Assembly: GCA_029851415.1 (NCBI GenBank)
Contig: CM056741.1
Location: 69,554,282 to 69,618,281, forward strand
Origin: Eretmocerus hayati
Lineage: Eukaryota; Arthropoda; Insecta; Hymenoptera; Aphelinidae
Direction: 5' to 3'
DNA: 64,000 bases
A program made the position numbers and the translations under genes. The first letter of the stretch is position 1. Each line of letters starts with the position of its first letter. Positions 46,190 to 59,110 of this stretch are shown piece after piece. The notes under the pieces are model-generated. The model was not told where the DNA came from and made no database searches. It worked only from the letters and a program-made list of their open reading frames with translations.

Positions 46190-49065
46190 GAATAAAAAAG
46201 ATGAGTAATTGACCAAAGTGGGCATGAATAAGGCCACTCCTCCTTTGCAAAATTCATAACTGGTGATGGTAAAGGACTTGAGAAATGACTATACAAAATA
46301 AAATTCAAGGCCACAAAGCCATTTCATAATAAGATTCAAGTTGCGATAATCATATAATAAGTTGCAAAAACATTTGAAAATATCAACCTTCTTTATGCGT
46401 GTGAAAATGGATGTGAACGTTCGAACGCTTGTAAAAACTTGTATTAAATGTTTCTTACGACAAAGCCATCTAAATGAGTTCACGCAGAGCAAATTCCTTG
46501 TCAATCCGATTTAAGCTGTATTGGATTATATGAGTTTAACGCAGGACCAACTCCTTATCCAGATAATTAATAACTTCATGATATGTGCAGTCTCTAAGGA
46601 AGCTACCAAACATTTGGTAGTTTCCTAGCAAATTATCGTCAAACTGGAATCTCCACTGGATTAGCTCTCATGTTCAAATTCTCAAAATAGCAGCTTCACA
46701 TAGAGCAAATTGCGCAACCCTTATTTGGCTCATTCTGATGTCAGAGTTGTCATCATAACTCTATTGTTGAGGGACATCAAGAATCAGATACATAAAATCT
46801 AAATTTTCTGTGATGTTCATAAACTCATTATTGATGGTCAAGCGAATATGATGGATGAAGAATATTGTACTTAATGTTAGACTCAAAATGAAAGACCTAA
46901 CAGCTACGCTTATCATATATTTTGGGAATTTTGAAGGAGATCAGTTGATGTCAAGGCTTGTACATACAACTATAAGTAAAATTCAAATGATGCTTCTGAT
47001 CAGTTCTCATGACCAACAGATGATTTATTCGTATAACTATATTAAAACCACAACTCTTTTATACCCTCAATATTAATGAAGATGACTAGATTGACAAGGA
47101 ATCTTTTCTGCGTAAACTTATTCTTGGGAGTTCCATAAAGAAAGTACATTCAAAAAAGTCTAGATTCAAAAGAATATTTTTGGCAGCATAGAAGGAACAT
47201 TTCAAAATACCATGGATTGTCATAAGAAATGTATGAATTGAGTTTTTCTTAACCATTTTTTGTGCCACAGAGATACATCATGAGAATCTCTTGCTATTCT
47301 TCTTCAATTCCACCAACAGCGTACAATGTTTGGTTACTTTCTTCCACATAACTCATGTGATGAATTATTATATCCTCTCACTCAACTTGGTATCGATGAG
47401 AGAGCATCATAATCGAAAATCACATTTGATTTCCATTTACATCTATCCCCGATTCTGATGACAAGCAAGACATATGAGGGTTTCCACGGAACTTTTAACT
47501 TTTATGTTACTGAAGTGTTCCAGGAGTATTTTGAACTATTCGGAGTGCGCAGGAGTGGCATTTTATAGTATTTGGCATCATTCAATATGGACTGCATTTT
47601 TTTTTGTTGAAACGCATCCTGATTTGTCAATAGCAGACCGCAAAAGATGATTTTTGGGTAGTTTACAAACGTACCAACGCGATTTTTTAACTTGATAAGG
47701 CTGTCACTAAAATACCTGTACCTCAACTACTTCGGTGGAATGACATATCCATCTACTAATCTCATATTTTGAGAAAATCTTCGATTCGAAGGTGTGCGCT
47801 GATTTGGCTATGATATTAGCTCTCATTTATCGATGTAACCGAGTTTTGTGGGAAAACTTTCTCTGGCTATAGTTTACGAAAATGATGAAATACCTTGTGC
47901 GAAACGGAGAATTTAGCAATGAGTTTTTGAAGTTAAAAAGAAGACGAATTGAATCCCGTTTGGTTTGTGAGTATGCGTTGATCCGGACAAATTTTATAAA
48001 GCTTCGGAGCTCATAAAGTTATCGCGCCACTGGCTTTGAGGATGGTCATTTTTTGATGTCATACTTAGGAGACGCGAAGCACAGGGTTGGGACGTTGTGC
48101 TCTTTTTTCTTCATCACAAAAAGGATATAACCGCACTGTTTTGAGTTGCAATTGTCGATCGGTATTTCTGTGAGAAGCTGAGGAGAAATATTTGAATCCA
48201 GATGGTAAGCTAAATAAGCCTCTAAATGTGATGGTATCGCGATTTTCTTGATTTTTACTTAGTATACGGCTGAAATACGAATAAAATAACACCACAGTGT
48301 ATTCTAGAAATTGAAATGAGACTCACAGCTCTTGACTCGATTTTGGGAATTTACATCGAATTTCGGAGAAATCGATGATGAAATTCATCTCAAAGTCAAG
48401 TCAGGCAAAATATGATCCGTATCGATCGTATAGACAATGTTTTGAATCGAATCTACTCGATTGGAGTTGATTCACAAATGTTTCAAGAGTGGAATTCCGT
48501 ACTTGTCGTTCTGAACCAGATACCTTGGCTTGGAAGAGAGTGGCACCACTCTTTTTATATGTTTTCGAGGTCTTAGTATCACATTAAAACCATTTCAAAC
48601 GTGTGCGATGGAAATTTTTTTTTTCTATTTCGGAGGGTCAATAGTTAAAAGTTCCATGGAAACCCTCATATGTGCAGTCACAAAACTGTCAATATATGTG
48701 ACGAGAATAAACTTCTCAATGAAAGCAAATTAATAATGAATAATCAATCGTGCAAATTGACCACGAAAACGTGAGTAGAAAATTTCACTCAAAGCAACAC
48801 GTGACAACTTGCATCAATACATGATCAGCTACAACAGCAATACATACGCTGGGGGAATCTAGGGAACGTTTCCGAGCCTCTACGCGTCAACTTAAGACGC
48901 TACGCGTGAACTCGACGCGTCAAAAATGTGATGTCGAAAAACTCATGACAGCGACAAACAACAATGCTAAATTGCGAATAATAAATGATTTGGGGGACAA
49001 ATTGATATGTGTACACTGTGGGGGGGGGGGGACTCGTGGTATAAAATAATATATGCGTCTCGTGA
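46190..49065. other. No gene recognised; AT-rich
   Basis: Short unrelated open frames only. The region contains poly-T runs and AT-rich sequence with no inverted repeat of note. Confidence 0.35.
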
Positions 49066-49070
49066 TGGGC

Positions 49071-49152
49071 ACTGCGTTTTTTTCCGCGGAACCCGTGCTG
49101 GACGTCAGCTTCGCCGACGTCCGAGCACTCGCCGCGGGAAACACGCAGTTTC
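49071..49152. repeat. GC-rich 82-nt hairpin with TTCG loop
   Basis: ACTGCGTTTTTTTCCGCGG and CGTGCTGGACGTC pair with GACGTCCGAGCAC and CCGCGGGAAACACGCAGT around the loop AGCTTCGCC. The pairing extends about 35 bp with a few mismatches, and a TTCG tetraloop sits at the tip. A run of 11 G begins near 49021, upstream. Likely a small MITE; possibly a structured RNA. Confidence 0.5.
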
Positions 49153-49174
49153 CAGCACACGCTGCATAATGCAC

Positions 49175-51060
49175 TAATATCTACTAGTGGAAAGCAAACT
49201 TTCCTGACCTGATTTCGAAAAAAGTCATTTTTGGCTCACCTTATTGTACATCCCCTCAAGACAAATCTCAACACTGTTAGAAAAAATCTGATTCGTCATT
49301 AGTACCTTTATGATTGCAGGATGGTACCAGAAGAAATGCTGAAGAGAACACCAGTGGAACTTGATTGAAGCGCTTCCTCGACAAGGATGGGCTCTGAGCA
49401 CACCTACTCACGAGAGGCCTCCTCTTTAGTTAAAACATAAACCACCGAAGATGGGGCTTCCAAATGAGAGGGGCGAGTTTGCATTCGTGTAACTCAACAA
49501 TTATTAGACAATGAGAATGAGTGTGTAACTCTCTGACCGGCATTTCATCCCAATTTTATAGAACTCTGCACCATGAATTCTCACATGGAATTGATGTATA
49601 TGGATATGGACGAAAAACAAAAACGTTGAACATCTGGTGCCTTTCAGTTTCAAAAAATATTTCATCAAGTTGAACAAAATGAATCGGACCGAACGTATTC
49701 CTCGTGTATTCCTGGAGGATAAATATACTCTACCTATCAAAGATGGTTCCTAAACAAAACGTGCGGAGAAGATATGTAGAGTTGAGCAAAACTCCCCGTA
49801 AGTGACTTTCTGAATACATCGAAATTTATACACAAACATCTCTTATGAGGTATCTTGTATCGGTAGTTCTACTTGGAGAAAATACATAGACTTAGAATCT
49901 GAGAGAATAGTTGGTCATCCGAATTTTGTTTGTGATAGAACGATGGATTTCTTATGCACATGCCTCTTCGAGCGAACTTCTGCAAATGAATCGTTGGCGT
50001 ATGAAACGATCTAGCAAGCTGAACAAGTTTATCATTTCATCTCGAAACTCAAAATCACATTTGAATGCAGCATCTTTGAATTAGAACAGTTGCAGAGGAA
50101 ATTCTCCAGCTATCTCTCGAATTGATAATTTTCCCTCAAGTATAGCTATTACTGCAAGTAGAAGAATACACGCCCACGAGAAATTATAGCCCAAAGGAAA
50201 CCATCCCATCAAATATCGTGAGCTGTATTATTTGAACTGACCAATTATTCTCTCATTCGAGCAGTAACAGCGTTTTCCACAATTTCGCTTCCATTCCGTA
50301 ATAACTTTCAGAACCTTTGGAATTGAAGGAAAGTTGGAGAAACGAAACGCGTTATTCAATACTCTGGACCAATTCTAGGAATATATTCGCATAATTTACG
50401 GCTCTCAACAATCGCAATACCATTCCAAAGACTAAGATAATAATCAGATATATATTGTAGAGAAGAACGAGATGGTGGTAAATTAGCCATTGAATTTAAT
50501 TCTATACAGCTCCGACAGCAAAGCATACGATAAAAGTGTACAGCCAATCCAATAATGGGTATGCTTGTGTAACGGAGTTTTACATACTTCAGAGTGACAT
50601 CGCAGAGAGAATTACACTCGGATGGAGTATAAAAAATATTTTATCTGATTTTTCTCAAAGAGAACCAATTACTTCTAAACAAACAGAGCAATTTTGATGA
50701 AGATTGGAGGGATCCCACATTGATGCTACGTTCTATGCAGTTTTTCGCACTTATTAACTTTGATACTTCCATTCATTTGTATCTATTTTGAAGAAACGAT
50801 TCTAAAATACTTGTCAATCTTGTGATACTCTAAGTGGAAATCATTATGAACTACAGATTCTATTAGGATATTCAGAGAAACAATTTTTTGTACTTGTAAA
50901 CATAAAATCAAATCAAAAAACAATGCTCTCATACCACACGTGAGCAAAAATTTCAATATGACAAATAAGGAAAACATCAAGATTATAATAAGAAAATATT
51001 ATAAAGGACTCAGAAGGGGAAGGCAAGTGTTCGTGAAATCAAGCGCTCTTCCATGTAGCT
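49175..51060. other. No gene recognised; AT-rich
   Basis: Only short open frames and ordinary AT-rich sequence. I saw no repeat or RNA structure worth naming. Confidence 0.35.
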
Positions 51061-51075
51061 CTTCCAACATTTTTT

Positions 51076-51738
51076 CAGGGGGCGGCTTACTAATGAGTAG
51101 CCATGGCCAATGCCGGCTAATACGGCTAGTTTTGCGGCAAATGCGAGCTACTGCGAGAGACCCACCACAGGTGCAAGTAGACAGAAGTAGCTAAGAGTGG
51201 CCTCGCTGAGATTTGAAAGAGTAGCATTTTTGGGGCCATTTTCCACTCCAAACTACTTTACCGCCGCTGGAAGCTACTTTTGGCTACTGTAGAGCTTGCG
51301 TTGCGGTCCCAACAAGCGACCAACAGTAGCCAAATAGTAGCTCAAAGTAGCCATGAGTGGTCCGTACAGTGTGAAAGAGTAGCGCTATCCTGCGCTAGGT
51401 TCCAATGCCAGCTAATATCGGCTACTTCCAACTACTCTCACCCTGTACGGACCCCTCGTGGCCACTTCGAGCTACTATTTGACTACCGTTGGTCGCTTGT
51501 TGGGACCGCAACGCAAGCTCTACAGTAGCCAAAAGTAGCTTCCAGCGGCGGTAAAGTAGTTTGGAGTGGAAAATGGACCCAAAAATGCTACTCTTTCAAA
51601 TCTCAGCAAGGCCACTCTTAGCTACTTCTGTCTACTTGCACCTGTGGTGGGTCTCTCGCAGTAGCGCGCATTTGCCGCAAGACTATAGCCGTATTAGCCG
51701 GCATTGGCCACGGCTACTCCCTAGTAAGCCACCCCCTG
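51076..51738. mobile_element. hAT-like palindromic element (663 bp) with perfect 8-bp target duplication
   Basis: The termini are CAGGGGGCGGCTTACTA and its near inverse (TAGTAAGCCACCCCCTG). CATTTTTT occurs immediately outside both ends (51068-51075 and 51739-51746), the 8-bp duplication expected of hAT transposons. The arms, about 320 bp each, are roughly 95 percent alike and meet near 51410. They are full of GTAGCC/GTAGCT words (for example CTACTTTTGGCTACTGTAGA), which may be transposase-binding repeats. No transposase is encoded. Insertion split the start of an older family-B element. Confidence 0.88.
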
Positions 51739-51746
51739 CATTTTTT

Positions 51747-51985
51747 ACAGTATTGTACCAGGTAGAATATGAAGAAGTTTGAGTAACTCCGTCAAAAGGA
51801 CCACGTGTGTCCAGAGATACACCCAGAAACTGTACCATTGACCATATATAAGCCCATGTTGACAAGTCATGTTTACAAATATTCTACAAAATTTCGATGT
51901 TTTTGGGTGTGTCTCTGGACATAGACGGTCCTGGTCGACTTGACGGAGTTACTTTGAGTACTTCATATTCTAACAGGTAAATATC
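51747..51985. mobile_element. Foldback element, family B copy 3, disrupted by the hAT-like insertion
   Basis: ACCAGGTAGAATATGAAGAA and AACTCCGTCAAAAGGACC pair with GGTCGACTTGACGGAGTTAC and CTTCATATTCTAACAGGT. These arm sequences match those of copy 1 (31465-31804; AGAATATGAAGAAT, AACTCCGTCAAA). The centre CATATATAAGCCCATGTTGA is a diverged inverse of the family-B core. Its outer left part continues to the other side of the hAT-like element. Confidence 0.65.
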
Positions 51986-51989
51986 GTCG

Positions 51990-54900
51990 TGGAAAATTTG
52001 AAAATGGTCAGCAGACCTGTGATCCTCCCCTAGTCACTGTGAAAGGAAGAGAGAGTGCAGATCTACATTCTCTCACTGCAAATTGTGAGTGCAGGAAAAT
52101 ACATCAATTGTAGTAGCCCTACAGAAAAGGCTAAGGTTAATCGAAGTAGTCATATGTAGAAAACCACGAGGTGTATGTATTGTCCAAGATATTTGCATAT
52201 TCACAAGAGTACCAATGACAGTGAACATGTTAATCAAATATGAAAACTTGTCAAACTTCTTCCTGGTCAGAATGATGCCCAATTTCAGTTCTTCCACTCG
52301 ATCATTTAGAAAGACGGAGTAAATTTAAAGTCCCAGGTGATGTGAGACCATCGATAAGCATGAACTTTTTTATTTTTTTTCTTATTTGGTTATTTAATGA
52401 CGCTTTCGAGAACTAATGTGTTATTCAGCATCTATAAGCATGAACTCTCACACGGTATTGTTATCGTTAGTAATCATTTTCATAAGTACGTTAGAGCCTA
52501 ATGACTTCATATCAAAACTGTGAACCCATATTAGATCGTGTTTAAGTTGTTGGACGTGATTATTGAGTCATTTTTCTCATACATGGACACTAAGTGAGCA
52601 TTTTGCTGGGAAAATGAAAATTACGATTCGCGCCATAGATATGATAGCGATCTTAAGTAGAGGTATTCATCGTTTCGGAATGACGTTGGTCGATATCCGC
52701 ATTACTGTACACATTGTATACCCGAAATATTACGTTGATGACATTCATTACAGAATGCTAAGTCTCATGGAAATGTATGGATATAGAATAGCTGTGAAGC
52801 TATAGATCATGTTCTGGTCTCTTTGCAATTCCAACTGTGGAATAGTCGAGTTATTCGTAATTCTCCCATAAATAGATGTATTGAAATGGACCAGAATGGT
52901 GTCAATTGGCCATGAAAATTTTTGAGAATAACGTTTTAAGAACAAAAAATGTTCCTTTGGGGAATAATTAGGAGAATCGATTCGAGAATTTACACTAAAA
53001 TGAAGATGTTCAACCAGGAATAACGGACATTTGAAATATGATCAAGGTTGATGCTTTCACTCTACAACTATTTTACAACCTAGCTCTCAACTGTTTGACT
53101 ATGCACAAAGTCCATAGTTCTGGTTTGCGCACAAAAATCTTCAAAAATACCATTTTCATCACCACGTAAGCAATATGAATTGAATTGATTAGCAACAAAG
53201 CCAGACAAGCGCCTTATACTTATCAAATACAATATATCGATTCAACTGACCAAGTAATCCTCCTGAAGGATGTTTCACTCATGCTATTATTATTGACATG
53301 TCAGGTAATATAATATGGATGAAAAATGGAAACCGGCAGTTACCTGACTAAAAAGAAGTAGAATAAATCTCAAGACCACAACTACTTTTTTTCTCACAAA
53401 GTCTTGTTTGACTGAGACTCTAAAATGGACTGTATTGAAATTATCTCATAAAAGTCGATTCTCCATGCGCGAAGGATCATGACAAGGAAAAATGCCCATT
53501 CAAACCAATTAAAAGTTGTATTCAGTCAATTTTTCCCTCCTCTTCGTGAATTGCGATGGGTGATCGCATGTTATAGAGTGTGAAACTAACAGGAGCAGTT
53601 TTAGATTTCTTACATCTTTGCCGTTCAACAAATTCCATCAACAAAATTCGAGGGACTACTATGAATATATTTTTTACAGAATTTTCTCGTTTCGAAGTAT
53701 GCTGTCGAAATATTTTCGAAAAAATAAGGTACATTCTCTGCTAGAGTCGAAGCTTGAGAAAAAACGTATCATTCAATCACTCTCAAATTCTAAACTTGTA
53801 CCATCATCACGTGATTATGGGTAGTCTGGAAAGGAAGTAAGGGTATTATTACGGGAATAATTTGTTGCGTTAGTTTGTCTGATGAATCTGAAATTACTCC
53901 ATATTCTTCATCAAATTTTTCCATTCATTTTGAGGATTACGGTTTACTCGAGAGATAAGAATTGGAATTGATTAAACATGAAAAAATACTACAAGGAACT
54001 GAATTATTGCTCAAAGCTCCATCCAATAGAAAATGCGTGAATAGGTATGGCGGTAGATTTGTACAAGATTCTCTAGTCTGACCTAGTTTCTAGTCAGAAA
54101 GCAGTTGGATATGTTAAAACTCATTTTGCAGTTAATCGAGTTTATTCCGAGGATTTGAATATTTTTTCTTGCTAGTTTGGTCAACTCATGACGATTCTGA
54201 GTTAAAAGACATTGTCCATGCTGTTGAAGGCTCAACTGTTTCACTCAAGACTTATAAAAAATGCGATACAAAAATATTGTACCACTTCCATAAAAGCTCT
54301 TGTGCAATATTCTTGAATAAGGTAACTCTAACCAAATTGCCTCTACTCCCAGCTTGACCCTATATATATGTCGATCTCGTGAATGGGCACTTATTAACCA
54401 TCCCTCAAAGTCTTTTTACATTTACTACGTTAGAATATGAGAAAATAGATCATTAGGGTCGACCCCGAGTCATCTCTGCGTTTCCCATAAAATTTGAAGT
54501 GAGTTTTTCATTTCTTGCTTTGGCACAGCTAAGAAAATACCGAGGAAATTGCGTTCAGCGTTACCGGTGCCAAATTTTTTTTAGTATAGCCAATCTCAAC
54601 GAACTTTAGCGCATTCGGATCCTTTCTCCAAAATCTTCCAAATCCGCTCTATTAAGAGTTGCAAAGATCGATCAGGAGCTATCCCATGTGCAAAACACGA
54701 AGATGATCATTTGTGAAACAAGGAGAAGATGGGAACTCTTACAAACCGCTTTTCGGGAAAATTTAGACATCTCGACTAGACTTGATCGAAATGAGACGTA
54801 CAACTTTCGAGACAAGCTTCAAAATGAGCTAAAGTACGTTGGAACATATCAAGTTGGGTACACTTACCGTATTCCTCTGTTGATGTATGTCCCGATATTA

Positions 54901-57870
54901 TTTGTTTTAGCAAATGGATCTTCTTACATAAGAATTTAAATATTTTTCGTTCGTATTTAATTTGATTCACTCTTTGAACACACATATCGATTTTGAGTTA
55001 TAATAAAGGTATTGTATAAAATAAATGAACTCACTGATAACTCGATTCCAGCATACTGTAAATTTTCAATTTTGGCATCAAATTGGACTCAAATGTGCCA
55101 AAGATCGTGGAGCGCAATAATAATGTAAAAGCTACTTCCTTTTTCCATTTGTTGTCCTCCAGTATGTACATTTTTCATTCGACCGATACCAAAACTTCGC
55201 CCAACCTCTTTGACTGATGAAATATTGAGATTGCATACCGGCTATTATTTTACTCAGTGCAGTGAGACTCATAATTCGTTGAAAAATTTGGAAACCAATC
55301 AAATTCCAGATACGAGATAATTCTTTGAAAATCTGACTCGTTATGCGTACATTGGGTTATAATGACGTTCTTGGACCGATCAGCAAAAAAATCACCCTCA
55401 AAGAAAACAAGTCTAGTATAACTTCTGGACAGTATCGTAACTTGTAAAAAGGAATGATAGATGAGATTTTTTATATTTTCTCAATTCATCCGCTAAATTT
55501 ACCTTGGAAGATAATTCGTGACACTTCAGGACTCGCAGTACGTGTTTGATTCATGCTTTGATAGATATTCGTTGGATTTTCGAAGTGTTGAGATCGAACA
55601 CCCTCAACGACAAATATTTTTCAGAGGCCAGGTTGCTCTGATTTGGCGTCGTTTATTCTTTCCTTTTCCAATTCAATGCCGTTGAAATTGTACACAATAA
55701 AGAGTTTGGTACGCACATTCTCATGTGAATCGATGTCACAATGTAAATTAGGCCAAACTCTGAGATGCAAACCATGGGTTCCGATAAATTGACCTGTCTA
55801 AACTCGGTTGAGTAAACTACTTCATATGAGTTGAAATTCACTCGCTGAAAATCAGATTTCAGTCTCTCCAGAGATTGAGTGAAAACTCACTCATGGAGTT
55901 TACGGAAACGGATAGATCGTCGCTAAATAAGTTGGAAATGATAGTATGAAAATGAATTCAACTCGATCGAAATATGAATTTTCTCATTTATATTTTTGAT
56001 AAATCGATGAATCATGGAATAGACCGCCTTCTCGACTTGTTTGATGGATCATAGATCTGGAAGACATCATCCTTACTATTTCCATTGATACAGCATTACT
56101 TCCCAGATGCACATGATACATTGGATCGACAAATTGAAGTAGCCGACAGTTGCAGAATTCGATATTATTTTGGACTAACAATAAGTATATATGCCAATTC
56201 ATGACCCACCTAGGATTCGTAATTGGATGGTCTCAAAATGAAAACGGTAATCGATCCTTTTCGATTTTAATCGTTTTATGTCAGTTCATGTATTTTTGTT
56301 ATGATCATCTTCGTGCGTATATTGCACGTGACTTCTCAAAAAGCAAACTCTCTATTCCTATAAAAATGATAATCACCTTTCGACTGATTCAGAATGTTGA
56401 AAACCAAGGCGAAAACTTGCCCTTCATTCTTTGGAAGCTGGGACTCATCATTATTCTGTTAGAATTTCTATACTCAAGGTTTCAAACTCAGAATGAACAA
56501 CTTCCTCAATTATATAGTAACAATAGCAAAAGAGAATGAAAAATTGTTTATAAAAATAGGAACGATTTAGAAATGTACATAAAATATAAGACAATCCGCT
56601 CCAATATAAATGTATGTACGTTCACGTGTTTACATATTTATAATTATATAGAAACTCAGGTATGACCCCAGACCATTGGACGGGGATAGTGCAAAATGAA
56701 AAGACAGTGGAACGTATGTGCTCACAAGTGGATTTTATAAATAATTCCATGTCGCAATCTCAAAGGTTGTCATCGTGTATATTCACGCAACAGATCAATC
56801 TTGTGGAAATTAAAAAGTATGGAAAAACTTCCACACTCGAATAATCAGTGGCGATAATACGAAATGTAAAAATAAATGGGCTCAAAAATGGATTTTATTG
56901 AATTTCGGAAAATCGACCGTGCGTTGACCACACGTGTAAATATCGAATATGTAAAAAAAGACGGTCATTAGGAATACGAGCACGTTTTTATTTAGATCGA
57001 GATACAAACATGCTAGTCTTCACAATGTACGTCAAAATGTAGTTGGATTTTAATGAATAACATCAATGAAACCAGAGTTAAAATATATCAAGTCTTCATT
57101 TAGTATGCAAAAGTGAAGTGACTATAACCCGAGGCACGTTCATCCTAGCTCGACAAATCTCCTAGAAAAATTTTCATCGGACATTTCCATGGATACAAAT
57201 GAGGTCGATACCATAATCATATTTTCTTCCTCTGTCTCGATTGGTAAGAACAATCGCTCAAAGTGCGTTTGACTAGGAAACGCATCGTAAACTCTCGTTG
57301 AAATGATAGTTTCATACATGTTGTTCATTCAAACTCATAATCTTAGGATTAAGATTGGATTAAACATAATACATCGAAACATCGAAATCTTGTAAATGAA
57401 TTGCATGTTTGTGGATGATGTTATACAAAGTTCCAAGTGATTGAGTTCTGTACAACATGAATATATGACAAAGTGTCCAAAAAAGAGACAGAACAGATTG
57501 TTTTACAAAGCCCTTCCAACGACTTATCCCATTATCCTATTTCCCACCCGGAACTCGCCATTGATCACGGCATTTTTTGCCACAGTGATTAGCACTTCAC
57601 CCTATGGAGATCCTCTTTCAGTGAAATGTCCACGACATTTGAGACGATTGTTAGCGTCTATATACCAGAGATGAAGAACAGCAAGAACGAATGATAGTGC
57701 TTAGTCGTATCTGGCTGCAAAGGCGAGGAAAACTCGTAACTTCTTTGGCTCATAGTGCTCATTCAATTCAATACATCCGGAAAATAACTGAGACGAATTG
57801 AGGTAGTTGTACACTAGGTTGAGAGGTTCGTTTCTGTGATTATACTACTGCTGGTGGCAAAAAATTGTCC
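51990..57870. other. No gene recognised; AT-rich
   Basis: About 5.9 kb without a convincing exon, repeat or RNA gene. The longest frame (56150-56539, 129 codons) is AT-driven with no recognisable domain. Confidence 0.35.
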
Positions 57871-57872
57871 GT

Positions 57873-57928
57873 TATTAAGAGGTGTCCACTAATCGGAGTT
57901 ATCCGTTAATCGAGATTCCACTGTATAC
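57873..57928 (-). mobile_element. Single end of a pogo/Tigger-like element
   Basis: Read on the - strand, TA is followed by CAGTGGAATCTCGATTAACG then GATAACTCCGATTAGTGGAC, the style of pogo/Tigger termini. No matching opposite terminus was found nearby, so this is a truncated remnant. Confidence 0.45.
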
Positions 57929-58421
57929 CAGAATATCACCAAAGTTGGGGAGAATTTAGTTCAAGTGTTAACGAACATCTGTGCAAAATTTCATCTGCCG
58001 CGAGATCAATACCCCACCAGCTGCCTGTATTCAATGATCATTTTTATACACCTCCATAATGGATGGAGTGACCTCTGGTTACTCAGTTAATTGCTTGTTG
58101 TTAATTGTGAATTTCATTTATCTCTTCAAGACAGTCCAGATCACACGCTGGTGCCTTCTCACCGGAATTATATTTCGTTTGTCGTTCGAAGATATAATTG
58201 AATGTAGTACCGCAACTTCATGCCAGGTGACGCCAAGTTTTTTTCAGAGCTACTACTGTTTTCTAAAGGGAAAAAGTGAAGCGAATGGTGTTTTGAGATG
58301 TCCCGCGTCAATGGAGCGTCTCCCCCGTGTGTCCTCTCGTCGGGTTAGGTTAGGAGAGCCCGCCAGATTCACCCTGCCTACCCTATCCTACCTCTTGTTA
58401 TGACCTCGGGTAAAAAGGTGG

Positions 58422-59110
58422 CGTCTCCTCGAGATAAGTGATCCTGGCAACGAAATTGGCAGCTACAGGAATTCCAAAAAGAAGGATCGATACTTCAAAA
58501 ACTCCTCCATATAAATCCGCGCTGAGAAAAACTCCTCCAGACTCCAATTTTCCAAGATTATTGATAAACATGCTGGAACCGAGCACCCCAGTACGCCTCT
58601 TCTACTGCACGTAGAGACATGTTCCTGGTATAGAAATACTTGCCTTAAAAAAATAAAATACCCGTATCCTCAAAAATCTCTTGCTTTCTATTCGTTTTTC
58701 CACACTGGAAATTGTTGTCCATAAACATGAAAGTCCAGATCATTCGCTGTCTTACACAACGTCCATGCGTGACTTACACAATACAGCTGGTGATCTGGAC
58801 TTTCATGCTTGTGGACAACAATTCCCAGTGTGGAAAAACGAATAAAAAGCAAGAGATTTCCGAGGGTACGGGGATTTTCTTTTTCCGAGACAAGTATTTC
58901 TATATCGCGAACATGTCTCCACGTGCAGTGGAAGGGACGTACTGGAGTGCTTGGTTTCATCATGTTTATCAATAATCTTGGAAAATTGGAGGCTGGAGGA
59001 GTTTTTCTAAGCGCGAATTCGTATGTAGAAGTTTTAAATTTATCGAGTTTTTTTCCTGGAATTCCTGTAGCTGACAATTTCGGTGCCAAGATCACTTATC
59101 TGTCTCCTCG
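58422..59110. mobile_element. 690-bp foldback element
   Basis: GTCTCCTCGAGATAAGTGAT at the left pairs with ATCACTTATCTGTCTCCTCG at the right. AACTCCTCCAGACTCCAATT, TTTCCAAGATTATTGATAAA and CAAGAGATTT-type blocks are mirrored, and the inner ends pair as CATGAAAGTCCAGATC / GATCTGGACTTTCATG around 58770. The arms are about 330 bp and about 85 percent alike by eye. Confidence 0.75.

Noticed and set aside
56150..56539. 129-codon hydrophobic frame
   Set aside because: Composition is what AT-rich DNA gives; no start context, homology or membrane protein pattern.
58345..58354. TTAGGTTAGG as interstitial telomere repeat
   Set aside because: Only two units; expected by chance in 64 kb.
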